This document shows positions 24,397 through 33,885 of a stretch of 64,000 bases of DNA, piece by piece. This DNA comes from Paraprevotella clara YIT 11840 (GTDB lineage Bacteria > Bacteroidota > Bacteroidia > Bacteroidales > Bacteroidaceae): positions 124,001 to 188,000 of the forward strand of contig NZ_JH376642.1 of the NCBI RefSeq assembly GCF_000233955.1. Direction: 5' to 3'. A program made the translations under genes and the position numbers. Position 1 is the stretch's first letter. Every line of letters starts with the position of its first letter. A model generated the notes under the pieces. That model was not told the DNA's origin. It ran no database searches and was given only the letters and a program-made list of their open reading frames with translations.

Positions 24397-27117
24397 TCAA
24401 TCTTCGAGAGCCGCCTGCGCCGCAGCAAGACGGGCAATAGGCACGCGGAAAGGAGAACAAGATGCATAGTCCATTCCTATTTTAGCACAGAACTTCACGG
24501 AAGAAGGTTCACCGCCATGCTCTCCGCAAATGCCGGTACGGATGTCCGGACGTACGCTGCGTCCCTTTTCCACTGCCATCTTAATGAGCTGGCCCACACC
24601 GTTCTGGTCCAACACCTGGAAAGGATCTACTGTCAGAATCTTCTTTTCCAAATATACCGGCAAGAAGCTGGCAATATCATCACGTGAGTAACCGAATGTC
24701 ATCTGTGTCAAGTCGTTCGTTCCGAAAGAGAAGTACTCGGCTTCCGAAGCGATACGGTTGGCTGTCAGAGCCGCACGAGGAGTCTCTATCATAGTACCGA
24801 TTTCGAATTCCACTTCGATACCTTCTTCGGCGAAAACTTCTTTAGCCGTAGCCAAAATAACTTCTTTCTGCTGTTTCAACTCATAAAGGATGCCTACCAA
24901 CGGTACCATGATTTCAGGTTTCGGGTCCTTACCTTCTTTCTTCAACTCGCAGGCTGCACCCAAAATGGCACGGGTCTGCATTTCGGTAATTTCCGGGAAA
25001 GTAATCCCCAAACGGCATCCACGATGACCCAACATCGGGTTGTTCTCGGCAAGGCTTTCCACACGTTTCTGAATTTCTTCCACACTGACACCCATCTCAT
25101 CGGCCATCTTCTGCTGTCCTTTCAAGTCATGGGGCACAAATTCATGGAGTGGGGGATCGAGCAAACGAATGTTCACCGGACAGCCATCCATAGCTTCCAA
25201 AATGCCTTTGAAGTCACTCTTCTGATAAGGAAGCAGTTTGGCCAAAGCTTTTTTACGGCCTTCCACACTACCAGCCAAAATCATTTCGCGCATGGCCACA
25301 ATCTTTTGGTCTTCAAAGAACATGTGTTCCGTACGGGTCAAACCGATACCCTTTGCTCCGAAAGAACGAGCCACTTGCGCGTCGTGCGGTGTATCGGCAT
25401 TCGTTCGTACCTGAAGCTTCGTATATTTGTCACACAAATCCATCAGTGCCTTGAAGTCACCGGATAGTTCAGCCGCTTTCGTCGGTATCTCTCCTGCATA
25501 AACTTGTCCCGTAGAACCGTTCAAAGAGATGTAATCGCCTTCTTTATATACAACGCCTTCGATCTCCACTGTCTTGTTCTTGTAGTTCACATTGATGGCA
25601 CCGGCACCGGACACACAACATTTACCCATACCACGAGCCACTACGGCCGCATGGGAAGTCATACCTCCACGAGCGGTAAGGATACCTTCGGCTGCCGACA
25701 TACCGGCCAAATCTTCGGGAGAGGTCTCGATACGTACCATAACCACCCGATGGCCGTCCTCACGCCATTTCTGGGCATCATCTGCGTGGAACACGATTTG
25801 TCCGCAAGCCGCCCCCGGAGACGCCGGCAACCCTTGGGTAATCACCTTGGCTTTCTTCAACGCATCTTTGTCAAACACGGGGTGGAGAAGCTCATCCAAT
25901 TTTTGAGGCTCGCAACGTTTCAATGCTGTCTTCTCGTCTATCAATCCTTCACGCACCAAGTCCATGGCGATTTTCACCATAGCTGTACCGGTACGTTTAC
26001 CGTTGCGCGTCTGCAAGAACCAAAGTTTGCCATCCTGAACTGTAAACTCCATATCCTGCATATCGCGATAGTGGTTTTCCAATTTAGTCTGAATGGCATC
26101 GAGCTCTTTATAAATCTCAGGCATAGCCTCTTCCATCGAAGGATATTTGGCGGCACGTTCTTCCTCCGAGATACCTTGCAGGGCAGCCCAACGGCGTGAA
26201 CCCTCTACCGTGATTTGTTGGGGTGTACGGATTCCGGCCACAACGTCCTCACCTTGGGCATTCACAAGGTACTCGCCGTTGAACAGGTTCTCGCCAGTTG
26301 CGGCATCGCGGCTAAAACAAACACCCGTAGCCGACGTTTCGCCCATATTGCCGAATACCATGGCCATGACAGAAACCGCCGTACCCCATTCATCGGGTAT
26401 GCCCTCCATCTTACGGTAAAGAATAGCACGTTCGTTCATCCAACTGCGGAATACGGCGCAGATGGCTCCCCAGAGTTGCTCCATCGGGTCGGTAGGGAAG
26501 TCATTTCCGGTCTGTTCCTTGATGGCTTTCTTGAAACGGGCCACCAAATCTTTCAACTCATCCACCGACAAATCCTTGTCCAACTCTATCCCGCGAATGG
26601 CTTTCACTTCGTCTATGATGGCTTCGAACGGATCGATATCTTCCTTATTCACCGGTTTCATTCCCAGCACCACGTCGCCGTACATCTGAACAAAGCGGCG
26701 GTAAGAATCGTACACGAAATGAGGATTACCCGTCTTACGTACCATTCCTTCGGCTACTTCATCATTCAAACCTAAGTTAAGAATGGTATCCATCATACCC
26801 GGCATGGAAGCCCGGGCACCGGAACGAACCGAGACCAACAACGGATTCTCAGTACTTCCGAACTTACTGTTCATCAAGTTTTCTACATGGGCCACCGCAG
26901 CATTGACCTCAGCTTGAAGTATTTCTACGATTTTCTCTTGCCCCACTTCATAGTATTCGTTGCAAACATCTGTTGCAATGGTAAAACCGGGAGGTACAGG
27001 TATACCGATAAGATTCATTTCGGCGAGATTAGCACCTTTGCCACCAAGTCTTTCTCTCATCTGGGCATTGCCCTCAGCCTGCCCGTTACCAAAAGTATAA
27101 ACTCTTTTTTCACTCAT
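24397..27117 (-). CDS. ppdK: Pyruvate, phosphate dikinase
   Basis: A 906-residue cytoplasmic enzyme interconverting pyruvate + ATP + Pi and phosphoenolpyruvate + AMP + PPi. The N-terminal ATP-grasp part begins with VYTFG and GGKGANLAEMNLIG. The swivelling phosphohistidine is H489 in GGMTSHAAVVARG, and the PEP-binding barrel ends with C864 in GICGEHGGEP. Length is in the normal range for bacterial PPDK. In Bacteroidales it serves PEP/pyruvate interconversion in central metabolism. It is monocistronic: its own promoter box lies at 27162-27169 and a terminator hairpin lies after the stop. Confidence 0.97.
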   Translation of the reverse strand: MSEKRVYTFGNGQAEGNAQMRERLGGKGANLAEMNLIGIPVPPGFTIATDVCNEYYEVGQEKIVEILQAEVNAAVAHVENLMNSKFGSTENPLLVSVRSGARASMPGMMDTILNLGLNDEVAEGMVRKTGNPHFVYDSYRRFVQMYGDVVLGMKPVNKEDIDPFEAIIDEVKAIRGIELDKDLSVDELKDLVARFKKAIKEQTGNDFPTDPMEQLWGAICAVFRSWMNERAILYRKMEGIPDEWGTAVSVMAMVFGNMGETSATGVCFSRDAATGENLFNGEYLVNAQGEDVVAGIRTPQQITVEGSRRWAALQGISEEERAAKYPSMEEAMPEIYKELDAIQTKLENHYRDMQDMEFTVQDGKLWFLQTRNGKRTGTAMVKIAMDLVREGLIDEKTALKRCEPQKLDELLHPVFDKDALKKAKVITQGLPASPGAACGQIVFHADDAQKWREDGHRVVMVRIETSPEDLAGMSAAEGILTARGGMTSHAAVVARGMGKCCVSGAGAINVNYKNKTVEIEGVVYKEGDYISLNGSTGQVYAGEIPTKAAELSGDFKALMDLCDKYTKLQVRTNADTPHDAQVARSFGAKGIGLTRTEHMFFEDQKIVAMREMILAGSVEGRKKALAKLLPYQKSDFKGILEAMDGCPVNIRLLDPPLHEFVPHDLKGQQKMADEMGVSVEEIQKRVESLAENNPMLGHRGCRLGITFPEITEMQTRAILGAACELKKEGKDPKPEIMVPLVGILYELKQQKEVILATAKEVFAEEGIEVEFEIGTMIETPRAALTANRIASEAEYFSFGTNDLTQMTFGYSRDDIASFLPVYLEKKILTVDPFQVLDQNGVGQLIKMAVEKGRSVRPDIRTGICGEHGGEPSSVKFCAKIGMDYASCSPFRVPIARLAAAQAALED

Positions 27118-27161
27118 TTTTCAAAGCTTGTTTTTGAATTAGTTAACAAAATGAATTAATG

Positions 27162-27169
27162 CAAAACTA
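27162..27169 (-). promoter_or_regulatory. -7 box for ppdK
   Basis: TAGTTTTG on the minus strand, 45 bases upstream of the ppdK start codon. Confidence 0.55.
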
Positions 27170-27223
27170 CTCAAAAAAAATGGGCTGCAAAAGGAAAAAC
27201 GAGAAAAAATGCAAAAAAAATGC

Positions 27224-27231
27224 TACTTTTG
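27224..27231 (+). promoter_or_regulatory. -7 box for rlmD
   Basis: TACTTTTG, 43 bases before the chosen ATG at 27274. An upstream in-frame ATG at 27220 would precede the transcription start implied by this box. Confidence 0.6.
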
Positions 27232-27273
27232 TCCCCTGAAATCAAAATAAAAAACAGAATAAACTCATCGGAT

Positions 27274-28695
27274 ATGACCCGAAAAAGAAAAGAATTCCCT
27301 ATATTAGAGAATATTACAATTACGGATGTGGCAGCAGAGGGCAAAGCCCTGGCCCGGGTGGACGACATGGTGGTTTTCGTTCCCTTTGTCGTTCCCGGCG
27401 ATGTGGTCGACTTGAAAATCCAGAAGAAAAAACATCATTATTGCGAAGCGACAGCCGTGAAGTTCCACCAATATTCTCCCCTTCGGGCCGTACCTTTCTG
27501 CCCGCATTTCGGAGTTTGCGGCGGTTGCAAGTGGCAATGTCTCCCATACGAAGAGCAGCTCAAATACAAGCAACAGCAAGTTCTGGACAACCTTACACGT
27601 ATCGGCAAGGTGGAACTCGACGGCATACAGCCGATATTGGGTTCCGTGAAAACGGAAGAATACCGAAACAAGCTGGAATTCGGTTTTTCAAACAAGAGAT
27701 GGCTTACACCGGAAGAAATCGCATCCGGAAACGCATATACGCAGAACGGAGCCGTAGGATTCCACACCAGCGGTTCGTTCGACAAGATTTTACCCATCGA
27801 ACAATGTCGTCTGATGGATGATATCAATAACCGTATCCGTAACGCCATCCGTGACTACGGGTACGAGCACCAGTTGACATTCCACGATCAGCGGGAACAT
27901 GCCGGACTATTGCGCAACATGATGATCCGTAACTCCAATACGGGCGAACTGATGCTTCTTATGCAGTTCTGCATCACCGACGATACGGAAAAAGCGCAAG
28001 CCGAGGCATTGATGGGTTATCTGGCCGAAACATTCCCGGAGATTACCTCTTTATTATATGTAAACAACCTCAAATACAATGATACGATAGGCGATTTGGA
28101 CGTCATCACGTTTAGGGGAAACGACCACATTTACCTGCAAATGGAAAATCTGAGGTTCAAAGTCGGTCCGAAAAGTTTCTACCAGACCAATACCGATCAG
28201 GCGTATGAATTATATAAGGTAGCGCGGGACTTTGCAGGCCTCACCGGTACGGAACTGGTTTACGACTTGTATACCGGAACCGGAACCATTGCCAATTTCG
28301 TGGCCGGGAAAGCCCGGAAGGTCATCGGAATAGAGTATGTGCCCGAAGCCATTGAGGATGCCAAAATCAATTCACAAATCAACGGAATCGGCAATACCCT
28401 GTTTTTCGCCGGTGACATGAAGGACATCCTGAACAAGGAATTCATCACGGCACACGGCCAACCGGACGTAATCATCACGGATCCTCCAAGAGCCGGCATG
28501 CACAAAGACGTCATAGAGACTATCTTATTTGCCGCACCTCATCGCATCGTCTACGTCAGTTGCAATCCGGCCACACAGGCACGTGACCTGGCTTTGCTGG
28601 ATTCTCAATACAAAATCATGGGAGTACGCCCCGTGGACATGTTCCCGCATACGCAGCACGTGGAAAACGTGGTTATGCTGGAAAGAAGAGCGTAA
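27274..28695 (+). CDS. rlmD: 23S rRNA (uracil-5-)-methyltransferase, RlmD/RumA type
   Basis: A 473-residue SAM-dependent rRNA methyltransferase. It has an N-terminal TRAM RNA-binding domain (about 8-65), a cysteine cluster likely to hold an iron-sulfur centre (C76, C82, C85 and C89 region, CPHFGVCGGCKWQC), and a Rossmann domain with YDLYTGTGTIANF, DPPRAG and the catalytic C430 in VYVSCNP. The product is 5-methyluridine, typically at position 1939 of 23S rRNA; Bacteroidetes members of this family may have another target uridine. It is divergent from ppdK and ends in a clear hairpin terminator. Confidence 0.92.
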   Translation: MTRKRKEFPILENITITDVAAEGKALARVDDMVVFVPFVVPGDVVDLKIQKKKHHYCEATAVKFHQYSPLRAVPFCPHFGVCGGCKWQCLPYEEQLKYKQQQVLDNLTRIGKVELDGIQPILGSVKTEEYRNKLEFGFSNKRWLTPEEIASGNAYTQNGAVGFHTSGSFDKILPIEQCRLMDDINNRIRNAIRDYGYEHQLTFHDQREHAGLLRNMMIRNSNTGELMLLMQFCITDDTEKAQAEALMGYLAETFPEITSLLYVNNLKYNDTIGDLDVITFRGNDHIYLQMENLRFKVGPKSFYQTNTDQAYELYKVARDFAGLTGTELVYDLYTGTGTIANFVAGKARKVIGIEYVPEAIEDAKINSQINGIGNTLFFAGDMKDILNKEFITAHGQPDVIITDPPRAGMHKDVIETILFAAPHRIVYVSCNPATQARDLALLDSQYKIMGVRPVDMFPHTQHVENVVMLERRA

Positions 28696-28701
28696 ACACA
28701 G

Positions 28702-28744
28702 AAAATGCCGGAAAGGTTTCAAGTTCCAACCTTTCCGGCATTTT
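28702..28744 (+). terminator. Terminator after rlmD
   Basis: A 17-bp perfect stem (28702-28718 with 28728-28744) whose right arm runs into a T stretch. It starts 6 bases after the rlmD stop and also lies downstream of the convergent acyltransferase gene. Confidence 0.85.
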
Positions 28745-28774
28745 TTCATTATGCTGACGAAAACCGGAACAGCG

Positions 28775-29890
28775 TCATCGCCCTCCCGTCAACACTGCGC
28801 AAATCCGGGGTGTATATCGCCGAAGCAACTCGTAGAGTCCGAATGAGACGGCAGTAGTCAAGCAGGGCACGACGAAATAAAGTGCAACCGTATAAAAAAG
28901 ACTGTCCACGAAAAATACTTTTGTGATACACCTTGCTAAGACGAGCATGAGCAAAGCGTGTAGGGCATACAGGAAGAAACTGCCATCCGACAAGAACTTG
29001 TTCACCCGGATGACACCGCGTTCCAACAAGTATGCCGTCAGCACGACCGCTGAGAATATGCCGAAAATGATGCCGATATTGTGGATATAAATACCGTATA
29101 TACCCTCCACCTTTAGCATATCAGCCACCGCCCAAAGGGGATACAGCAGGGCTATCCACGTGCGGTGGCGCATCGAGGCCACCAAGTCCATACCTTTCAG
29201 ACCGTAGCAGGCTCCCCACGAGAAGAAGAAAGCCGCTGTGAAGAACTGTCCCCAGTAGGTTATATTGCAAATGGAATGCAAGGCAAGCCAAACCATACCC
29301 AAAACCACAACTGCCAACCATCCAACCTTTTTGAGCATCCAATAGAATACAGGAGCCAATACGACCACGAGCATAAGGTCGCGAACATACCACAAGGGAA
29401 AATCCTGCGGATAAATGTATGACGATGCAGGTACAGGGAACACACCGCGACTTTTGTCCCAGAAACACGCCAACACCGCAGACAACGACCAGTTGGCTTG
29501 CGCTGTGTCGTGGCTTAAGCCAGAGAATGCGGGAATGTCCCGAAAAGCAGTTCTGATCAAGTAGAGCAGGTTCCATAGGATATATGGGACGAGGAGCGTG
29601 CGTACCCTTCTGCGTAACTTGTCTGTGTAAGTCCGTATCATGAAACCCGAACGGAAAAACAGGTAACCCGAGATAATGAAGAACAACGGTACGGCAATGC
29701 GCGGCAGGACTTCGCTAAACAAGTTGAACATACATACGAGCCACGTGGGGAAGTGTTCGGCGTTTCCGGTGCCACGCACGGCCAAATTATCGGAAAGAAC
29801 GTTGAAATGGATGAATACGACACCTACCGTCAACGGAAACCGGAGCGCACTGATAGTGCTCGATGTTAGACTACTGATTTTTTCTTTCAT
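28775..29890 (-). CDS. Membrane acyltransferase, acyltransferase-3 family
   Basis: A 371-residue integral membrane protein with about ten hydrophobic helices. The family hallmark is the N-terminal ISALRFPLTVGVVFIHFNV, where the His in the first helix is the usual catalytic residue. A second conserved part is FFIISGYLFF around residue 80. Such enzymes O-acetylate or otherwise acylate sugars of exopolysaccharide, LPS or peptidoglycan. No sugar-polymer genes are adjacent, so the acceptor is unknown. The start codon lies only two bases after an 11-pair hairpin, and upstream is a strongly folded leader (see 29893-30141), which suggests RNA-level control of this gene. Confidence 0.85.
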   Translation of the reverse strand: MKEKISSLTSSTISALRFPLTVGVVFIHFNVLSDNLAVRGTGNAEHFPTWLVCMFNLFSEVLPRIAVPLFFIISGYLFFRSGFMIRTYTDKLRRRVRTLLVPYILWNLLYLIRTAFRDIPAFSGLSHDTAQANWSLSAVLACFWDKSRGVFPVPASSYIYPQDFPLWYVRDLMLVVVLAPVFYWMLKKVGWLAVVVLGMVWLALHSICNITYWGQFFTAAFFFSWGACYGLKGMDLVASMRHRTWIALLYPLWAVADMLKVEGIYGIYIHNIGIIFGIFSAVVLTAYLLERGVIRVNKFLSDGSFFLYALHALLMLVLARCITKVFFVDSLFYTVALYFVVPCLTTAVSFGLYELLRRYTPRICAVLTGGR

Positions 29891-29892
29891 AA

Positions 29893-30141
29893 CAGATGAT
29901 AGCTTTTACGCATCTGCTATCATCCGCATGGACACACAAAGAAGGCGTGAACCTTATCTGTGCGTCCACCGAGGCAGTGTAGGAAAAGGAAGCCTCCCAA
30001 GAAAACAAGACAAGTCCACGCCCTGACGGCGCAAACATTAGTCCTATCTTTCTTGGTAAGCTTCAACCTCCCACGGCAAGCTTGTCTATTATTTGCATGT
30101 TCTATTTCCTAATGAGCTTCCTACACTTTTCGGTGAACGCA
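29893..30141 (-). promoter_or_regulatory. Structured leader RNA (riboswitch-like) upstream of the acyltransferase
   Basis: On the minus strand, 30130-30141 pairs with 29961-29972 (12 pairs, one T-G wobble) and 30119-30127 pairs with 29976-29984 (9 pairs), closing a domain of about 180 bases. Inside it, CCAAGAAA and TTTCTTGG form a distal stem (30048-30055 with 29998-30005), and AAGCTT at both ends makes a small hairpin (30059-30082). The 3' strand of the closing stem can instead pair as GGACGCACA (29967-29959) with TGTGTGTCC (29938-29930), so the two are mutually exclusive. A third hairpin (29926-29916 with 29903-29893) ends two bases before the acyltransferase ATG. The wobbles favour minus-strand transcription. 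It could be a riboswitch-like leader or a 6S-like RNA. I recognise no named class. Confidence 0.5.
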
Positions 30142-30925
30142 ATAATAGCTAATGCTTTGTTAATATTTAAATATGTCGTTTATTTTTATTTCATTCCTGA
30201 TATGCTTTTTTAAAGTTCCACATGGATGGTCCGGATTCCCGCCCGACCTTGCCGGCCTGCCTTAACGGACACAAAGGGAATCCGCACAAACTGAGAACAA
30301 AATTACATAAAAAATGCGAGACCACGTGCAATGGGATGCCTTTTTCTCACCATCCATTCATTTTGGACAAATGGCAGGGAAATAAGGGTTTCGTATGCAA
30401 AAAGAAAGTTTCAAGCGTTTCTTCGGATAGGACGTGAGCCGCTGAAAAAACGGAAAAACAAGATTTCTGTTTGAGTTTAGATACGTTTCTTCACAATTTG
30501 GCCTCGTTTTTTATACGATTAAACGTTTTTTAAGTTCAAACGAGGCCGAACTTTTTTTCGTTTGGCGCAGAAAACATTTTTTATCTCCTCAAGTCGTAGT
30601 GAGGTCATCCGCATTCCGACACTTAAAACAGTTGAAAACGGCAAACGAAACAGCGCAAAACGCCTCGTTTTTTTCTATTTGGTCGGTACCTGATACTGTG
30701 GAAAGGGCGGCATGATGAAAGCTTAAACACGATTTTTGCTATCATGAACCCCGACAGGAAAGGCATAGGACAGCAGTTCTTCTTGCAGGATACAAGGAAA
30801 AGAACTGAGGAGTTGTCTTTTTGTTTCCGCCAGACCGCACGAGAATCGCTTGTTTTCGTCTTCATCTGCCTTGCCCCCGAAATATCACAATCCTACATGG
30901 GGGAAAATGGCATTTTGCCAAAATG
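30142..30925. other. Gene-free AT-rich interval
   Basis: About 780 bases with no gene I can support. A weak -7-like box on the minus strand (TATTATTG, 30140-30147) could start the structured leader. At 30500-30509 and 30538-30547 there is a 10-bp inverted repeat (GGCCTCGTTT/AAACGAGGCC), and the word CCTCGTTTTTT occurs again near 30663. The part nearest the HAD gene holds a small TGGCA/TGCCA hairpin that may end that operon's transcript. Short open frames here have no family resemblance. Confidence 0.4.
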
Positions 30926-31738
30926 TCAAACACAAAGCAGGAATTTCTCCACCACTGCAGCCACACCGTCCTCCTCATTCGAGAGAGTAACATAGTCGGC
31001 GGCTTCTTTTACGACATCCTGCGCATTGGCCATGGCTACTCCCAAACCTGCAAACTGAATCATGGACAAGTCGTTGAATCCGTCACCCACAGCCACCATC
31101 TCTTCCGGCTTCATGCCCAACTCGTCCAATAGGACGGCAAGACTCCGCGCCTTGTCGATACCATTGGGCACCAATTCCAGGAAAAACGGTTCGGAACGGA
31201 ATACATTCATCCGCCCTTCCAAATCTTGCTTCATCTTTTGCTCCAGCACGGACAACGGTTCCGGGTCGCCCACAATCAGGCACTTCGGAACAGGGAAATC
31301 GAACACCTCCAGGAAATTCGGTACGATAATGCTGGGCATCCTGTTCAGAAAAGCCTCATGCTGCACGTACGGATTCCCCGCGTCTTCCGATACGATGTAT
31401 TCGTCCTTGTAGCTCAATATTACGAAACCGTTCTTTTTCGCGCATTCATATAAATAAGGATATACTTTCGGGTCGAGTTCATTCTCATACATCATCTTCT
31501 TGGTCTTCCAATCAATGATTTGCCCTCCGTTGTAGGACAGGATATAACCCTCGAAGTCCCCGAGGCGCAGTTCTTCGGCCAACGGGACGATGCCGTAGGT
31601 GGGCCTTCCGGAAGCCAGCACGATCTTCACGCCCGCTTCCTGTGCCCGGATGAGGGTTTCCCTCGTATGCGCCGTGATTTCTTTTTTCTTATTCGTCAAA
31701 GTCCCGTCCAAATCCAGGACCAAAATCTTGTATTTCAT
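30926..31738 (-). CDS. Cof-type HAD-IIB phosphatase
   Basis: A 270-residue haloacid-dehalogenase-fold hydrolase. Motif I is DLDGTL with D9 and D11, motif II ASGRP, and the C-terminal motifs are the conserved Lys region (GIDKARSLAVLL) and VAVGDGFNDLSMI, with the IIB cap between. Members dephosphorylate sugar phosphates, flavin or other small phosphates; the substrate cannot be predicted here. It is the last of four closely spaced minus-strand genes, 7 bases after tex. Confidence 0.92.
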   Translation of the reverse strand: MKYKILVLDLDGTLTNKKKEITAHTRETLIRAQEAGVKIVLASGRPTYGIVPLAEELRLGDFEGYILSYNGGQIIDWKTKKMMYENELDPKVYPYLYECAKKNGFVILSYKDEYIVSEDAGNPYVQHEAFLNRMPSIIVPNFLEVFDFPVPKCLIVGDPEPLSVLEQKMKQDLEGRMNVFRSEPFFLELVPNGIDKARSLAVLLDELGMKPEEMVAVGDGFNDLSMIQFAGLGVAMANAQDVVKEAADYVTLSNEEDGVAAVVEKFLLCV

Positions 31739-31745
31739 AAATTCA

Positions 31746-33869
31746 TCAGATTTTCAATGATAATGCAATCCGTTTGCGTTCCTTGTCCACCTGCAGCACG
31801 CGCACGTTCACCTGTTGATGGAGCGAAACGACTTCGTTCGGGTCGCTCACATAGCGGTCGGCCAACTGCGAAATATGCACCAAACCTTTCTCGTGCACCC
31901 CGATGTCTACGAAACAACCGAAATTCGTAATATTGGAAATGATGCCCGGCAATACCATCCCTTCCTTCAGGTCGTCCATCGTATGCACATTGGGATCGAA
32001 AGAAAAGGCCTTTATTTTGCTGCGCGGGTCGCGCCCCGGTTTGTCCAGTTCGCTCATGATGTCGTTCAGCGTAGGAAGGCCGCAATCCTCCGTCGCATAC
32101 CGTTCCAACGGAATGCTCCGCCGCAATTCCTTGTTGCGGATGAGTTCTTCCACAGAAGCCCCCGCATCCTTGGCCATCCTCTGCACCAAGGCATAACGTT
32201 CGGGATGCACGGCTGTATTGTCCAAAGGATTCTCACCTCCCGGAATGCGCAAGAAACCGGCGCACTGCTCAAAGGCTTTCGCCCCCATGCGTTTCACTTT
32301 CATCAAATCCCGCCGAGTGGGGAAGGGACCGTTTTCCGCGCGGTAGTCCACGATATTCTGTGCCAGTTGCGGCCCCAGCCCCGACACGTAAGTCAGCAGT
32401 TGGCAACTCGCGGTATTCAAGTTGACTCCCACGGCATTCACGCACGATTCTACCGTACGGTTCAGCGTTTCCCGCAGTTTCATCTGGTCCACGTCGTGCT
32501 GGTATTGTCCGACACCGATGGATTTCGGGTCTATCTTCACCAATTCCGCCAACGGGTCCATCAACCTGCGTCCGATGGAAACGGCACCGCGCACCGTCAC
32601 GTCATATTCCGGGAATTCCTCACGGGCGATTTCGGAAGCCGAATAGATGGAAGCCCCGTCTTCACTCACCACGAACGCTTCTACCGGACGGTCGAAACGG
32701 ACAGATTGCACGAAGCTCTCCGTCTCGCGACTGGCCGTACCGTTCCCTATGGCTATAGCCTGTATGTCGTACTGTTCCACTAATTTCTGCAACTTCCGTT
32801 GCGCCTGTGCATATTCATTGCGCGGAGGGTGGGGGTATATCGCTTCGTTATGCAACAAATTCCCTTGGGCATCCAAGCATACAACCTTGCATCCCGTACG
32901 GAATCCGGGGTCTAAACCCAACACACGTTTCTGCCCCAAAGGCGGAGCCAAAAGCAGTTGGTGAAGATTTTGCGCGAAGACCCTGATGGCCTCATCATCG
33001 GCTTTCTGTTTGGAAGCGGCTGCAAATTCCGTTTCGATGGAAGGTTTAATCAAACGCTTATAACTATCTGTCAATGCAGAAGCTACGAGTTTGCTGCATT
33101 CGCTGTTTCCTTTGACGCACAAACGGTTCAAGCTTTCCACGCAAGCCTCGTCGTCCGGCGAAATAGCCACTTTCAGGATACCTTCCGCCTCTCCGCGTCG
33201 CAAAGCCAATAAACGATGAGACGAGCATCGCTTCAATGGTTCGCTGAAATCAAAATAATCACGGTATTTTGCCCCTTCCTCCTCTTTACCTTTCACCACT
33301 TTGGAACTGATGACGGCTCCACGGCGGAACTGTTGGCGCACGGAGTTCCGACAACGTTCGTTCTCGTTGAACTGTTCGGCCAGAATATCCGAAGCCCCGG
33401 CCAAAGCCTCGTCCGCATCCTTTACTTGCCCGTTCACATAACATCCGGCCACTTCGCGTATGTGCGCCTCACGCTGCATGGCGATAATCACGGCCAAGGG
33501 TTCCAGTCCTTTCTGCCGGGCTATCTCGGCACGCGTACGACGTTTCGGTTTATAAGGCAAATAGATGTCTTCCAATTCCGTAGCGTTCCAACAAGCCTCG
33601 ATTCTCCGTTTCAGTTCATCGGTCAACTTGTCTTGCGCCTCGATGGAAGCCAATATCGTTTCCTTGCGTTTGCCCGTCTCGACCAATTTGTCATACACTC
33701 TTTTGATTTCTCCGATTTGCACTTCATCCAGCCCTCCGGTCATCTCCTTACGGTAACGGCTGATAAAAGGGATGGTAGCCCCTCCCTCCAATAAATCCAA
33801 GGTGCGTGCCACTTGTCTTTCGGCAATGGAAAGGGTAGCGGCAACCATCTTGCTCAATTCCGGTTGCAT
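31746..33869 (-). CDS. tex: Tex family S1 RNA-binding protein
   Basis: A 707-residue cytoplasmic protein with the Tex domain order: N-terminal helical region (LDLLEGGATIPFISRYRKEMTGGLDE), YqgF-like nuclease fold (RVLGLDPGFRTGCKVVCLD), helix-hairpin-helix motifs (LTYVSGLGPQLAQNIVDYR) and a C-terminal S1 domain (VLPGIISNITNFGCFVDIGV). Tex is a conserved nucleic-acid-binding transcription accessory factor. The start at 33869 (MQPELSKMVAA) gives the normal length; twelve more codons upstream are open but unlike the family. It lies 16 bases after the FHA gene and 7 before the HAD gene. Confidence 0.95.
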   Translation of the reverse strand: MQPELSKMVAATLSIAERQVARTLDLLEGGATIPFISRYRKEMTGGLDEVQIGEIKRVYDKLVETGKRKETILASIEAQDKLTDELKRRIEACWNATELEDIYLPYKPKRRTRAEIARQKGLEPLAVIIAMQREAHIREVAGCYVNGQVKDADEALAGASDILAEQFNENERCRNSVRQQFRRGAVISSKVVKGKEEEGAKYRDYFDFSEPLKRCSSHRLLALRRGEAEGILKVAISPDDEACVESLNRLCVKGNSECSKLVASALTDSYKRLIKPSIETEFAAASKQKADDEAIRVFAQNLHQLLLAPPLGQKRVLGLDPGFRTGCKVVCLDAQGNLLHNEAIYPHPPRNEYAQAQRKLQKLVEQYDIQAIAIGNGTASRETESFVQSVRFDRPVEAFVVSEDGASIYSASEIAREEFPEYDVTVRGAVSIGRRLMDPLAELVKIDPKSIGVGQYQHDVDQMKLRETLNRTVESCVNAVGVNLNTASCQLLTYVSGLGPQLAQNIVDYRAENGPFPTRRDLMKVKRMGAKAFEQCAGFLRIPGGENPLDNTAVHPERYALVQRMAKDAGASVEELIRNKELRRSIPLERYATEDCGLPTLNDIMSELDKPGRDPRSKIKAFSFDPNVHTMDDLKEGMVLPGIISNITNFGCFVDIGVHEKGLVHISQLADRYVSDPNEVVSLHQQVNVRVLQVDKERKRIALSLKI

Positions 33870-33885
33870 AAAAATAAGATAAAAA

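Noticed and set aside
29961-30141. Cobalamin riboswitch as identity of the structured leader
   Set aside because: The B12-box pattern and the conserved cobalamin core words are absent on either strand.
30222-30437. Open frame of 71 codons on the plus strand
   Set aside because: Composition and sequence resemble no protein family, there is no promoter box in place, and it lies in the gene-free interval next to the leader element.
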